Positions 49,588 to 61,491 are shown, numbered from the stretch's first letter. The stretch is 64,000 nucleotides of DNA from Modestobacter marinus (GCF_011758655.1 NZ_JAAMPA010000001.1:310001-374000); one strand, 5' to 3'. Notes: generated by a model not told the origin, from the letters alone. Program-made: numbers and translations.

Positions 49588-50808
49588 ATGCCCGAAGCCG
49601 TCATCGTCGCGGTCGCCCGCTCCCCCATCGGCCGCGCGTTCAAGGGGTCGCTGAAGGACTTCCGCCCGGACGACCTGGCCGCGACGATCACCCGGGCAGC
49701 GCTGGACCAGGTGCCCCAGCTGGACCCGACCGACATCGACGACCTGATGCTGGGCTGTGGCCTGCCCGGCGGTGAGCAGGGCTTCAACATGGGCCGGGTC
49801 GTCGCCGTCCTGCTGGGGATGGACCACCTGCCCGGGACGACGATCACCCGCTACTGCTCCTCGTCGCTGCAGACCACCCGGATGGCGCTGCACGCGATCA
49901 AGGCCGGCGAGGGCGACGTGTTCATCTCCGCCGGCGTGGAGATGGTGTCCCGCTTCACCAAGGGCAACTCCGACGCCATCCCGGACACGCACAACCCGCG
50001 CTTCGCCGACGCCGAGGCCCGGGTGGCCAAGACCGCCGAGAGCGGTGCGGAGAGCTGGCGGGACCCGCGCGAGGACGGCGACCTCCCCAACGCCTACATC
50101 GCCATGGGCCAGACCGCGGAGAACCTCGCGCTGCTCAAGGACGTCTCCCGCGCCGAGATGGACGAGTTCGCGGTGCGCAGCCAGAACCTGGCCGAGCAGG
50201 CGATCGCCAGCGGCTTCTGGGAGCGGGAGATCACCCCGGTCACCACCCCCGACGGCACCGTGGTCAGTGCCGACGACGGCCCCCGCGCCGGCACCACGCT
50301 GGAGGGCATCTCGGCCCTGAAGCCGGTCTTCCGCCCCGACGGCCGGGTGACCGCGGGCAACGCCTGCCCGCTCAACGACGGCGCCGCCGCGCTGGTCGTC
50401 ATGAGCGACACGAAGGCCGCCGAGCTGGGGATCACCCCGCTGGCCCGGATCGTCTCCACCGGCGTCACGGGGCTCTCGCCGGAGATCATGGGCTACGGCC
50501 CGGTCGCGGCCTCGCAGCAGGCGCTGGCCCGGGCGGGGATGTCCATCTCGGACATGGACCTCGTGGAGATCAACGAGGCGTTCGCGGCGCAGGTCATCCC
50601 CAGCTACCGCGACCTGGGCATCGACATCGACAAGCTGAACGTGCACGGCGGCGCGATCGCGGTCGGGCACCCGTTCGGCATGACCGGCGCCCGGATCACC
50701 GGCACCCTGCTCAACGGGCTGCGCGCCCGGGACGGGCAGTTCGGCCTGGAGACGATGTGCGTCGGCGGCGGCCAGGGCATGGCGATGGTGCTGGAGCGCC
50801 TCTCCTGA
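49588..50808 (+). CDS. Acetyl-CoA C-acyltransferase (thiolase)
   Basis: A 406-residue thiolase that cleaves 3-oxoacyl-CoA or, in reverse, condenses acetyl-CoA. The acylated cysteine is Cys90 in RYCSSSLQTTRMA. The His of VHGGAIAVGHPFGMTGARI and the second Cys of METMCVGGGQGMA-type sequence near the C-terminus complete the catalytic set. The LEINEAFAAQ-type motif appears as VEINEAFAAQVI. Length and motifs fit degradative FadA-type enzymes. A separate FadB is not in the window. A 25-bp-stem terminator follows. Confidence 0.93.
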   Translation: MPEAVIVAVARSPIGRAFKGSLKDFRPDDLAATITRAALDQVPQLDPTDIDDLMLGCGLPGGEQGFNMGRVVAVLLGMDHLPGTTITRYCSSSLQTTRMALHAIKAGEGDVFISAGVEMVSRFTKGNSDAIPDTHNPRFADAEARVAKTAESGAESWRDPREDGDLPNAYIAMGQTAENLALLKDVSRAEMDEFAVRSQNLAEQAIASGFWEREITPVTTPDGTVVSADDGPRAGTTLEGISALKPVFRPDGRVTAGNACPLNDGAAALVVMSDTKAAELGITPLARIVSTGVTGLSPEIMGYGPVAASQQALARAGMSISDMDLVEINEAFAAQVIPSYRDLGIDIDKLNVHGGAIAVGHPFGMTGARITGTLLNGLRARDGQFGLETMCVGGGQGMAMVLERLS

Positions 50809-50821
50809 GTGCCTGACGCCC

Positions 50822-50875
50822 CACACACGACCGTGGCCCGGTCCCCTCGCGGGGACCGGGCCACGGTCGTGTGTG
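50822..50875. terminator. Bidirectional 25-bp stem terminator
   Basis: A perfect 25-bp stem: CACACACGACCGTGGCCCGG followed by TCCCC, loop TCGC, then the exact complement. It lies between the convergent thiolase and Bax-inhibitor genes. It is the longest simple hairpin in the window. Confidence 0.88.
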
Positions 50876-50877
50876 CT

Positions 50878-50903
50878 GGGCCCCGTCCCGGAGGACGGGG
50901 CCC
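50878..50903. terminator. Second stem-loop of tandem terminator
   Basis: GGGCCCCGTCC and GGACGGGGCCC form an 11-bp stem with loop CGGA, 2 nt after the first hairpin and 5 nt before the stop of the Bax-inhibitor gene. Probably serves the minus-strand gene. Confidence 0.75.
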
Positions 50904-50908
50904 GTCGA

Positions 50909-51724
50909 TCACTCGCGGAAGTAGCTGAGCAGCCGCAGGATCTCGATGTACAGCCAGATGACCGTGACCAGCAGGCCGAAGGCGATGTACCAGGCGAACT
51001 TCGGCTCGACGCCGCGACGGATCGCCTCGTCGGCCATGTCGAAGTCCAGCAGCAGCGTGAACGCCGCGACACCGATCACCAGGATGCTGAACCCGATGGC
51101 CAGCGGGCCACCGTCGCGCAGGCCCAGGCCGCCGTCGACGAAGAAGCTGGCGACCAGGTTGACGATGACGAGCGCCAGGACGCCGAAGAGCGCACCGACG
51201 ATCCACCGGGTGAGCTTCGGGGTGACCCGGATGGCGCCGGTCTTGTAGACCACCAGCATCCCGGCGAAGACACCGAAGGTGCCGATCAGCGCCTGCGACA
51301 CGATGCCGCTGTACTGGTCGTTGAACATCTCGCTGATCGCGCCGAGCGCGACGCCGTACAGCGCACCGTAGGCCAGCGTCGCGACCGGGTTGGCGACCTG
51401 CTTGAACGCGATCACCAGGCCGAGCACGAAGGCGACCAGGACGGCCGGGAGCGCCAGCCCCAGGGCGAGGGTGTCCGGCAGCACGGCCCAGGTGACGGCC
51501 GCGGAGACCACCGTCACGAGGAAGCTGAGGCCGGTCTTGGTGACGACGTCGTCCATCGTCATGTAGGCGCGGTCGGTCGCGGCGTACGGCGACGGAGCGG
51601 CGTACGGGTCGTGCTGGGTGGGTGCCCCGCCGTACGTCTGCTGCGGGGCAGCGGAGCCCCAGCCGGCGGACGGGCCGTTGCCGGCTGCCGGGAGGCCCCG
51701 GAAGGCCGGGTTGCTGCTGGGCAT
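50909..51724 (-). CDS. Bax inhibitor-1 family (YccA-like) membrane protein
   Basis: A 271-residue protein with a cytoplasmic N-terminus rich in Gly, Pro, Gln and Tyr (about 1-55). Seven hydrophobic helices follow. Family pattern: FKQVANPVATLAYGALYGVALGAISEMF in pieces and the C-terminal AWYIAFGLLVTVIWLYIEILRLLS. Bacterial members act as pH-sensitive calcium leak channels or bind FtsH, so the role here is uncertain. I chose ATG 51724 over ATG 51730 because GAGGAG directly abuts the latter and is well spaced for the former. Confidence 0.9.
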   Translation of the reverse strand: MPSSNPAFRGLPAAGNGPSAGWGSAAPQQTYGGAPTQHDPYAAPSPYAATDRAYMTMDDVVTKTGLSFLVTVVSAAVTWAVLPDTLALGLALPAVLVAFVLGLVIAFKQVANPVATLAYGALYGVALGAISEMFNDQYSGIVSQALIGTFGVFAGMLVVYKTGAIRVTPKLTRWIVGALFGVLALVIVNLVASFFVDGGLGLRDGGPLAIGFSILVIGVAAFTLLLDFDMADEAIRRGVEPKFAWYIAFGLLVTVIWLYIEILRLLSYFRE

Positions 51725-51844
51725 CGTCATCTCCTCGAGGTGACTGGTCGGGCCGTGGGGCTCAGCTTGATCCGCCCCACGCTGTCTGGTCCAACGCCAG
51801 GTCAGCGCCGGTAGTTCCCACTCCACGGGGACCACCCGGACGGG

Positions 51845-51918
51845 TGCCCCCGGTCGGGTTCGAACCGACACCGGGACCCTTTTAAGGGGCCTGCCTCTGC
51901 CGATTGGGCTACGGGGGC
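51845..51918 (-). tRNA. tRNA with UAA anticodon (Leu-like) on a class I body
   Basis: Reading the minus strand: acceptor GCCCCCG/CGGGGGC, D-arm with GG at the 18-19 position, anticodon stem GGCCC/GGGTC around loop CTTAAAA (anticodon UAA), 5-nt variable loop CCGGT, T-arm GTCGG-TTCGAAC-CCGAC, discriminator A. The cloverleaf is complete, and CCA is not encoded (CCC follows). UAA would read the leucine codon UUA, but bacterial tRNA-Leu normally has a long variable arm, absent here. It is a tRNA gene with high certainty; the amino acid is uncertain. Confidence 0.85.
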
Positions 51919-51955
51919 GATCGGGACGTGCGGGCTCGCAGGCCCGCCCGGGACC

Positions 51956-53371
51956 CTAGCTGGCGCGCGGGCCCGACCGGTGCTCGCCGGCACCGTCGTC
52001 GTCCCGGTCGGCATGGGCCGGCGGCGGGATCGACGGGGCCTGGCCGCCGGTGGCCGCGGCGACGAACTCCCGCCGCGGGTTCTGCAGCTGACCGAGCGCG
52101 ATGACCTCACGCCGGAACACCGAGGCCAGCGCCCAGTCGGCGACCACCCGCACCTTGCGGTTGAGCGTGGGCACCCGGCTGACGTGGTAGGCGCGGTGCA
52201 TCCACCAGGCGGGCCGGCCCTTGAGCTTGACCCCGTAGACCTGGGCCACGCCCTTGTGCAGCCCGAGGCTCGCCACCGACCCGGCGTAGGCGTGCCGGTA
52301 GTCCGTGGGCTGCTCGCCGTCCAGCACGGCCACGATGTTGTCGGCCAGCCTCTTGGCCTGCCGCACCGCGTGCTGCGCGTTCGGGGCGGTGGTCGCGCCG
52401 GGCTCGTCCTTGGTCAGGTCCGGGACGGCGGCCAGGTCACCGGCCGCCCAGGCGCCCTCCAGCACCGCGCCGTCCGGGCCCTCGACCTGCAGCGTGGCCC
52501 GGCAGCGCACCCGGCCGCGCTCGTCCAGCGGCAGGTCGGTCCGACCGAGCATCGGGTGCGGCTTGGTGCCCGCCGTCCAGACCAGGGTGTCGCTGGGGAA
52601 CTCGTCGCCGTCGCCGGTGCGCACCACGCCGTCGTCGGAGACGGAGTCCAGCGTGGTGTTGAGCTTGACCTCCATCCCCCGCGCCTGCAGCTGCTGCACC
52701 GTCCAGGCACCCATGTCCGCGTCGACCTCGGGCAGGATCCGGCCGGTCGCCTCGACCAGGACCCAGCGCATGTCCGCCGGGGAGAGCCGGGGGTAGTAGC
52801 GCTGCAGGGCGTAGCGGGCCATGTCCTCCAGCTCGGCGAACGCCTCGATCCCGGCGTACCCACCGCCGACGAAGGTGAAGGTCAGCGCCCGCCGGCGCAC
52901 CTGCGGGTCGTCGGTGGAGCTCGCGGCGTCCAGCCGGGCCAGCACGTGGTTGCGCAGGTAGATGGCCTCGCCGACGTTCTTGAAGCCGATGCCGTGCTCG
53001 GCCAGGCCGGGGATGGGCAGGGTGCGGGCCACCGAGCCGGCGGCCATCACCAGCACGTCGTAGCGCAGCTCGAACGAGTCGCCCTCGGCCGGCGTCACCG
53101 TCGCGGTCCGGTCGGCGTGGCTGAGCCCGGCCACCGCACCGGTGATGACCCGGCACTGGTCCAGCGTGCGCCGCAGCGGGACGACGACGTGCCGGGGCTC
53201 GACCGAGCCGGCCGCCGCCTCGGGCAGGAAGGGCTGGTACGTCATGTGCGGTTGCGGGTCGACCACGATGATCTCCGCGCGCCCGCGGCGGAGCTTCCTC
53301 TGCAGCCGCAGGGCGGTGTAGAGGCCGACGTAGCCGCCGCCCACGATCAGGATCACCGGTCGCTGGGCCAT
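51956..53371 (-). CDS. ndh: Type II NADH dehydrogenase (Ndh-2)
   Basis: A 471-residue flavoprotein that passes electrons from NADH to menaquinone without proton pumping. FAD motif ILIVGGGYVGLYTALRL at residues 7-23, NADH motif FTFVGGGYAGIEAFAEL near residue 167, and the FAD-closing segment VWTAGTKPHPMLG and GAWAAGDLAAVPD. The C-terminal amphipathic part is the expected membrane anchor. The Pro/Asp-rich tail is not conserved. ATG 53371 lies 6 nt after TACGGT, so the mRNA is probably leaderless. The tRNA gene follows its stop by 37 nt. Confidence 0.9.
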   Translation of the reverse strand: MAQRPVILIVGGGYVGLYTALRLQRKLRRGRAEIIVVDPQPHMTYQPFLPEAAAGSVEPRHVVVPLRRTLDQCRVITGAVAGLSHADRTATVTPAEGDSFELRYDVLVMAAGSVARTLPIPGLAEHGIGFKNVGEAIYLRNHVLARLDAASSTDDPQVRRRALTFTFVGGGYAGIEAFAELEDMARYALQRYYPRLSPADMRWVLVEATGRILPEVDADMGAWTVQQLQARGMEVKLNTTLDSVSDDGVVRTGDGDEFPSDTLVWTAGTKPHPMLGRTDLPLDERGRVRCRATLQVEGPDGAVLEGAWAAGDLAAVPDLTKDEPGATTAPNAQHAVRQAKRLADNIVAVLDGEQPTDYRHAYAGSVASLGLHKGVAQVYGVKLKGRPAWWMHRAYHVSRVPTLNRKVRVVADWALASVFRREVIALGQLQNPRREFVAAATGGQAPSIPPPAHADRDDDGAGEHRSGPRAS

Positions 53372-53377
53372 GACCTC

Positions 53378-53383
53378 ACCGTA
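53378..53383 (-). promoter_or_regulatory. -10 hexamer of leaderless ndh promoter
   Basis: TACGGT on the minus strand ends 6 nt before ATG 53371; the 49-nt gap to the upstream gene is just enough for a promoter. Confidence 0.5.
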
Positions 53384-53420
53384 GGCCCGCGGGCTCCCGG
53401 GCGGGTCCCCGTCGCCGACG

Positions 53421-54185
53421 TCAGTCCGCGGCGGCCAGCTGCTTCGCCCGGTCGAGCACCGCGTCCAGCATCGGCTCGGTGAGCCTGCCGGTGAAGGTGT
53501 TCTGCTGGCTCACGTGGTAGCTGCCGAGCAGGGTCAGCGGGCCGTTCGGGCCGGCCAGCGACACCTCCACGCCGTGCCCGAACGCCGGCCGCGGCCGGGG
53601 CAGCGGCACCCCGGCGCCGGCCAGCACCGGCCACAGCGCCGTCCAGCCGAACCCGCCGAGCACCACGACCACCCGCAGCCGGGGCAGCAGCGCCAGCTCC
53701 CGGGCCAGCCACGGCGAGCAGGTGTCCCGCTCCTCCGGCGTCGGCGCGTTGGCCGGCGGTGCGCACCGCACCGCGGCGCACACCCGGACGTCGGTGAGCT
53801 CCAGCCCGTCGTCCTTGGCCACCGACGTCGGCTGGTTGGCCAGCCCGGCCCGCCACAGGGCGGCGAAGATCCAGTCACCGCTGCGGTCGCCGGTGAACAC
53901 CCGGCCGGTCCGGTTGCCGCCGTGCGCGGCAGGGGCCAGGCCGACGACGCCGATCCGGGCGTCGGCGGGCCCGAGCCCGGGCACCGGCCGCCCCCAGTAC
54001 TCCTCCGCCCGGAAGGAGGCCCGCTTCACCCGGGCAACCTCCTCGCGCCAGCCCACCAGCCGCGGGCAGGCCCGGCAGCCGGAGACCCGTTCGTCCAGCA
54101 CCGCCAGCTCCCGGCTGCCGGCCGCGGCCCGCACGACCCCGGCCGGCGAGCGGGTGACGGGGAAGCCGTCGGCGTCACGTGCCAC
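53421..54185 (-). CDS. Uracil-DNA glycosylase, family 5 (UdgB type)
   Basis: A protein of about 254 residues that removes uracil, and in this family also hypoxanthine and other deaminated bases, from DNA. The iron-sulfur Cys are in CRACPRLVGWREEVA, VRCAPPANAP and RDTCSPW. Motif A is GLAPAAHGGNRTGRVFTGDRSG and the C-terminal motif is LGSYHVSQQNTFTG. Family 5 lacks the polar catalytic Asp/Asn of family 1, consistent with GLAPAAHG. The N-terminal 30 residues are not conserved, so the start (GTG 54185) is uncertain. Confidence 0.88.
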   Translation of the reverse strand: MARDADGFPVTRSPAGVVRAAAGSRELAVLDERVSGCRACPRLVGWREEVARVKRASFRAEEYWGRPVPGLGPADARIGVVGLAPAAHGGNRTGRVFTGDRSGDWIFAALWRAGLANQPTSVAKDDGLELTDVRVCAAVRCAPPANAPTPEERDTCSPWLARELALLPRLRVVVVLGGFGWTALWPVLAGAGVPLPRPRPAFGHGVEVSLAGPNGPLTLLGSYHVSQQNTFTGRLTEPMLDAVLDRAKQLAAAD

Positions 54186-54247
54186 CCCGACAGCACAGCA
54201 CGCCGCTGCGAGGAGCGCGGGAGCCGCCCCCACGGCATGATCGGGGG

Positions 54248-54553
54248 GTGGCGAAGAAGCAGAAGGTGAAGACCCCGTTGCTGTACAAGCTGCTCGGCCC
54301 GGCGATGGCCATCCCGGCCGGGATCGTGGTCAAGAAGCTCGCCGACACGACGTGGGAGAAGGTGCGCGGCTACCCGCCGCCGAAGAACCCGGCCGCCCCC
54401 GGCGTCAGCTGGCCCGACGCGCTGGCCTGGGCCGCGGTCTCCGGTGCGCTGTACGCGGCCGGCCGGCTGGTCGCCGCCGCCGGTGCCGCCACCGTCTACG
54501 AGAAGATCACCGGCAGCCTGCCGCCGGGGGTCAACGCCGACAGCGCGGCCTGA
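54248..54553 (+). CDS. DUF4235 family small membrane protein
   Basis: A 101-residue protein. It has a basic N-terminus (AKKQKVKTPLLYKLLG), a hydrophobic segment (about 17-30), the DUF4235 core (KKLADTTWEKVRGYPPPKNP, then SWPDALAWAAVSGALYAAGRL) and a second hydrophobic helix (about 63-84). Function unknown; widespread in actinobacteria. GTG 54248 follows GGGGG directly. It faces the Ppx/GppA gene; a dispersed repeat and a terminator fill the 92 nt between. Confidence 0.85.
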   Translation: MAKKQKVKTPLLYKLLGPAMAIPAGIVVKKLADTTWEKVRGYPPPKNPAAPGVSWPDALAWAAVSGALYAAGRLVAAAGAATVYEKITGSLPPGVNADSAA

Positions 54554-54566
54554 AGAAGCGGAAGGA

Positions 54567-54617
54567 CCCCTCTGCCCCCCACGCCTCGCAAGCTCGGCGC
54601 GGGACCCTGCAGAGGGG
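54567..54617. repeat. Dispersed hairpin repeat family 2, copy C (minus orientation)
   Basis: On the minus strand: outer arms CCCCTCTGC and GCAGAGGGG (9 bp), inner stem CCCGCGCC/GGCGTGGG with a G-U pair at the same place as copy A, and the identical loop GAGCTTGCGA. TCCTTCCGCTTCTT follows. It lies between the DUF4235 and Ppx/GppA genes. Confidence 0.8.
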
Positions 54618-54623
54618 CCTCAC

Positions 54624-54653
54624 GGCCCTGACGCCGCGGACGGCGTCAGGGCC
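54624..54653. terminator. Stem-loop terminator overlapping ppx stop
   Basis: GGCCCTGACGCC and its exact complement form a 12-bp stem with loop GCGGAC. The right arm contains the stop codon of the Ppx/GppA gene (54646-54648). Confidence 0.75.
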
Positions 54654-55596
54654 GCGCGAGGCGGAGGGCGATGCCGTCGAGGATGTCGTGCTCGCTGACG
54701 ACGACCTCGTCGAGGTCGAGGGCGTCCATGATCACCCGCAGCACCAGGGCTCCGGCGCCGATCACGTCGACCCGGCCCGGGTGCATCACCGGCGAGGCCA
54801 CCCGGCGCGCCCGGGTCGCGGTCAGCAGGCCGGCCGCCACCGACCGGACGGCGCCCACCGGGATCCGGGAGCCGTGGATGGCGACCGGGTCGTAGGCGGG
54901 CAGCCCCAGCGCCAGCGCGGCCACCGTCGTCACCGAGCCGGCCAGCCCGACCAGGGTCGCCGCCTCCCCGACCGGCACCTCGGCGGCGACCAGCTCCAGG
55001 GCCGCGCGCACGTCGGCCTCGGCGGCCTGCACCTCGTCCGGCGGTGGCGGGTCGCTGCGCAGGTGCCGCTCGGTGAGCCGCACACAGCCCACGTCCACCG
55101 ACCGCGCCGCCCGCACCCCGCCGGCGTCGCCGAGCACGAACTCCGTCGACCCGCCGCCGATGTCCACGACCAGGTACGGCGGCCGCGGCGCCGCGGCCCC
55201 GTGCACCCGGGCGGCGGCGGCCAGCGAGGCGGTGGCCCCCAGGAAGGAGAGCTCGGCCTCCTCGACACCGGAGACCACGTCGGGCAGCTGACCGAGGGTG
55301 GCGGTCACCATCGCCTCGAAGTCCTCGCGGTTGGCGGCGTCCCGGCTGGCGCTGGTGGCCACCATCCGCACCCGCTCGGCGCCCAGCTCGCGGGCCTGGG
55401 CGGCGTACTCGGCGAGCACCCGGCGGGTGCGCTCGATCGCCTCGGGCGCCAGCCGGCCGGTCGCGTCCACCCCCTGGCCCAGCCGGACGACCTCCATCCG
55501 GCGGAGCAGGTCGGTGTGCGGCCCCTCCGCGGGCACGTCAGCGACCAGCAGCCGGATCGAGTTGGTGCCGCAGTCGATCGCGGCGACCCGGGTCAC
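54646..55596 (-). CDS. Ppx/GppA family exopolyphosphatase
   Basis: A 316-residue ASKHA-fold phosphatase. Phosphate-1 motif VAAIDCGTNSIRLLVAD opens the protein; phosphate-2 is LVVDIGGGSTEFVLG near residue 150. Actinobacterial single-domain Ppx/GppA enzymes hydrolyse polyphosphate, and some bind pppGpp. The C-terminal HD domain of longer Ppx is missing, as is normal for Ppx1 types of this size. GTG 55596 overlaps the DUF501 stop as GTGA, the usual actinobacterial arrangement eno-ftsB-DUF501-ppx. Confidence 0.92.
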   Translation of the reverse strand: MTRVAAIDCGTNSIRLLVADVPAEGPHTDLLRRMEVVRLGQGVDATGRLAPEAIERTRRVLAEYAAQARELGAERVRMVATSASRDAANREDFEAMVTATLGQLPDVVSGVEEAELSFLGATASLAAAARVHGAAAPRPPYLVVDIGGGSTEFVLGDAGGVRAARSVDVGCVRLTERHLRSDPPPPDEVQAAEADVRAALELVAAEVPVGEAATLVGLAGSVTTVAALALGLPAYDPVAIHGSRIPVGAVRSVAAGLLTATRARRVASPVMHPGRVDVIGAGALVLRVIMDALDLDEVVVSEHDILDGIALRLARP

Positions 55597-56141
55597 GCCT
55601 GCTCCCGCACGTCGGCCGGGTCCTGGGCCGAGGGCTGGGCGCACGGCCCGGCCGCCCACCACTTTCCCATCTCCGCGACCGCACGGTCACCGATCGGGTT
55701 GACCCCGGGCCCGGCGGCCAGGGCGTGGCCGGCCAGGGCGTGCAGGCACTTGACCCGGTCGGGCATGCCGCCGGCGCTGGCCCGGGTGGGCAGCACGTCC
55801 CGGGAGTCCCGGGTGGCCAGGAAGGACTCGTGCGCCGCCCGGTAGCCCGCCGCGAGCTCCGGGTCGGTGGCCAGCTCCGCCTGCCAGTCCCGCATCCGAC
55901 CGGCCGACTCCAGCCGGCTCGCGGCCGCCGTCGCCCGTGGGCAGGTCAGGTAGTAGAGCGTGGGGAAAGGGGTGCCGTCCTCCAGCCGGGGCGCGGTCTC
56001 CACGACGTCGGGCTGACCGCAGGGGCAGCGGTGCGCGACGCCGACCAGCGCGCGCGGCGGGCGGCCCAGCTGACGGGCGATGACGGCGCGCTCGGCATCG
56101 GTGACCGGCGGCGAGACCGGCGCGGGGTCGGGACTGTGCAC
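55593..56141 (-). CDS. DUF501 family protein
   Basis: A 182-residue protein with the DUF501 pattern: RQLGRPPRALVGVAHRCPCGQPDVVET, then TPFPTLYYLTCPRATAAASRLESAGRM and GGMPDRVKCLHALAGHALAAG. Cys residues in CPCG, LTCPRA and KCLHALAGH may bind metal. Function unknown, but the neighbourhood with ftsB, eno and ppx is strongly conserved in actinobacteria. The C-terminal tail is acidic and unconserved. Coupled to ppx by GTGA. Confidence 0.9.
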   Translation of the reverse strand: MHSPDPAPVSPPVTDAERAVIARQLGRPPRALVGVAHRCPCGQPDVVETAPRLEDGTPFPTLYYLTCPRATAAASRLESAGRMRDWQAELATDPELAAGYRAAHESFLATRDSRDVLPTRASAGGMPDRVKCLHALAGHALAAGPGVNPIGDRAVAEMGKWWAAGPCAQPSAQDPADVREQA

Positions 56142-56181
56142 CCCAGAAGTCTGCGGCAGCGCCTCCGCTGTCCTGTCACGG

Positions 56182-56230
56182 CCCCCTCCCGGGCTCCGCC
56201 CTGAGCCTGCGAAGGGTGGGGAGGAGGGGG
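56182..56230. repeat. Dispersed hairpin repeat family 2, copy B
   Basis: Outer arms CCCCCTCC and GGAGGGGG, inner stem around CCGCCC/GGGTGG with the same G-U position, loop TGAGCCTGCGAA (one base different in the core from copies A and C). TCCTTCTGCTGCG follows, almost as in copy A. It lies between the ftsB-like and DUF501 genes. Confidence 0.78.
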
Positions 56231-56250
56231 TCCTTCTGCTGCGGAGCTCG

Positions 56251-56796
56251 TCAGTCGGTTGCCGGGGGGTCGCCGTCCGCCTCGGCGAGGGAGCTCAGCA
56301 GCCCCTCGTACCAGGGCACCGGCGCGTTCCGTGCGGTGCTGCCGGCCGGGTCCTGGGCGGTGTCCCCGGGGTCGCCGGCGTCCCCGACGACGACCAGCCG
56401 GTCGCCGGGCAGCACCATGGTGAGCCGCTCCCGGGCCTGCTGGGCGATGTAGGCCGGGTCGGCCTGCCGGTCGAGCTGGGCCTGCAGGTCGGCGGCGCGC
56501 TGGTCCAGCGCCTGCTGCTCGGCGGCCAGCTCGGCCAGCGCCTGCCGCCCGGCGACGTACTGGCGCAGCGGCCCGGCCAGGGTCAGCGCCAGCAGCAGCA
56601 CCAGCGCACCCAGCAGCACGGCCCGGCCGGTGAACCTCGGGCCGCGCCGGGGTGCGGTGCTGCGCGCCGGCCGCCGGGTGGTGCGGCGGCCCGGCCGGTT
56701 GTCGGCCGCGCCGCGGGCACCGGCCCGCACCGGACGCGACGAGGTCCGGCGGCGGCTGCCACCGGGCCGGGCGCGGCGGGTGCGGGCGGTGCTCAC
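56251..56796 (-). CDS. ftsB: Septum formation initiator FtsB/DivIC family protein
   Basis: A 181-residue division protein. A basic, Arg-rich cytoplasmic tail (1-55) is followed by one membrane helix (about 58-75; LLGALVLLLALTLAGPL) and a coiled coil (about 80-115; LAELAAEQQALDQRAADLQAQLDRQ in pieces). The DivIC motif DPAYIAQQARERLTMVLPGD comes next. The extracytoplasmic tail is acidic. It works with FtsL/FtsQ in the divisome. GTG 56796 lies 13 nt after the eno stop, so it is co-transcribed with enolase. Confidence 0.9.
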   Translation of the reverse strand: MSTARTRRARPGGSRRRTSSRPVRAGARGAADNRPGRRTTRRPARSTAPRRGPRFTGRAVLLGALVLLLALTLAGPLRQYVAGRQALAELAAEQQALDQRAADLQAQLDRQADPAYIAQQARERLTMVLPGDRLVVVGDAGDPGDTAQDPAGSTARNAPVPWYEGLLSSLAEADGDPPATD

Positions 56797-56809
56797 GGGG
56801 TGCTGCGAC

Positions 56810-60443
<3,634 letters not shown>

Positions 60444-60563
60444 GCGGCGGGATCTCCTTCGTCGTCGTCGTCGGGGCGGGCGACCGGGCACGTCCCCGGC
60501 CGCCGTCCACGCTAGGGGTCCGGGGCCGGGGACGGCGCCGGGCGATGACCCGGACGGGGCAGG

Positions 60564-61487
60564 TCAGCCGTCGGCGCGGGCGTGCGCGGCGGCGTCGAGC
60601 TCGTCGGCGTAGCGGCGGACCGCGGTGCGCAGCACGTCCTCGGCGTCCCACCCGCGCTGCCGGGCGGCGACGACCAGCCCGAGCAGCTGCTCCCCGAGCT
60701 CGGCCGGGTCGACGGCGGTCAGCTCCGCGGCCGGCGGGGTGGGCAGCCCGGCCCGCGCGGCCCGCCCGGCCAGGGCCGCGCCCCAGGAGCTGGCCGGCTG
60801 CGAGCGGGAGACCCCCTCGGTCGGCGAGCGGCGCTGCTTCTCGGTCCGCTTGATCTCGTCCCAGCCGCGCTCCACCGCCGCGACGTCCCGGGGGCCGGCG
60901 TCGGAGAAGACGTGCGGGTGCCGGCGGACGAGCTTGTCGACCAGGTCACCGGCCAGGTCGTCGACGTCGAACCGCCGGTCCGGGCCGGCCTCGGCGGCGA
61001 CCCGGGCGTGGAAGGCGACCTGGAGCAGCACGTCGCCCAGCTCCTCGCGCATCGCCACGGGGTCGTCGTCGACGATCGCGTCGTAGGCCTCGTGCGCCTC
61101 CTCCAGCAGGTAGCCGCGGAGCGAGGCGTGGGTCTGCTCGGCGTCCCAGGGGCAGCCGCCGGGCGAGCGCAGCCGGTCCATCACCGCGACGACGTCCAGC
61201 AGCCGCGCACCGGGCGGTTCCGGGGCACCCGCGACCCGCGGGACCCCCTCCCAGCCCTCGGCCTCTTCGGCGGTGGCCAGCAGGACCGCACCCGGGGCCG
61301 CCGCGGCGGCCGCGGCGCGGTCCGGGACGTCGGTCACCGCGATCCCCTCCGCCCGCAACGCCGCGGCGGAAGCGGAGGCACCGGGCAGCGCGAGCACGGC
61401 CGGGGCGGAGGTGACCGCCCGCCAGCCGGCGGCGGCGAGCAGTCCGGGGAGGCGGGGGCTGACGGTGAGCAGGAGCGCGACGGGCAC
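60564..61487 (-). CDS. mazG: Nucleoside triphosphate pyrophosphohydrolase MazG
   Basis: A 307-residue protein. The MazG domain (about 95-205) has the metal-binding EExxE/D helices: SPGGCPWDAEQTHASLRGYLLEEAHEAYDAI in pieces and EELGDVLLQVAFHARVA. The N-terminal 90 residues form a separate domain common to actinobacterial MazG. It hydrolyses aberrant NTPs to NMP and pyrophosphate. I start at GTG 61487, which has GGAG upstream inside the preceding gene's end; the TTG at 61505 would overlap the neighbouring gene. Five bases separate it from the SurA-like gene. Confidence 0.91.
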   Translation of the reverse strand: MPVALLLTVSPRLPGLLAAAGWRAVTSAPAVLALPGASASAAALRAEGIAVTDVPDRAAAAAAAPGAVLLATAEEAEGWEGVPRVAGAPEPPGARLLDVVAVMDRLRSPGGCPWDAEQTHASLRGYLLEEAHEAYDAIVDDDPVAMREELGDVLLQVAFHARVAAEAGPDRRFDVDDLAGDLVDKLVRRHPHVFSDAGPRDVAAVERGWDEIKRTEKQRRSPTEGVSRSQPASSWGAALAGRAARAGLPTPPAAELTAVDPAELGEQLLGLVVAARQRGWDAEDVLRTAVRRYADELDAAAHARADG

Positions 61488-61491
61488 CCGG

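Noticed and set aside
51845..51918. Plus-strand tRNA reading of the same segment
   Set aside because: The T-loop palindrome reads both ways, but the acceptor, D-arm and anticodon order only fit the minus strand.
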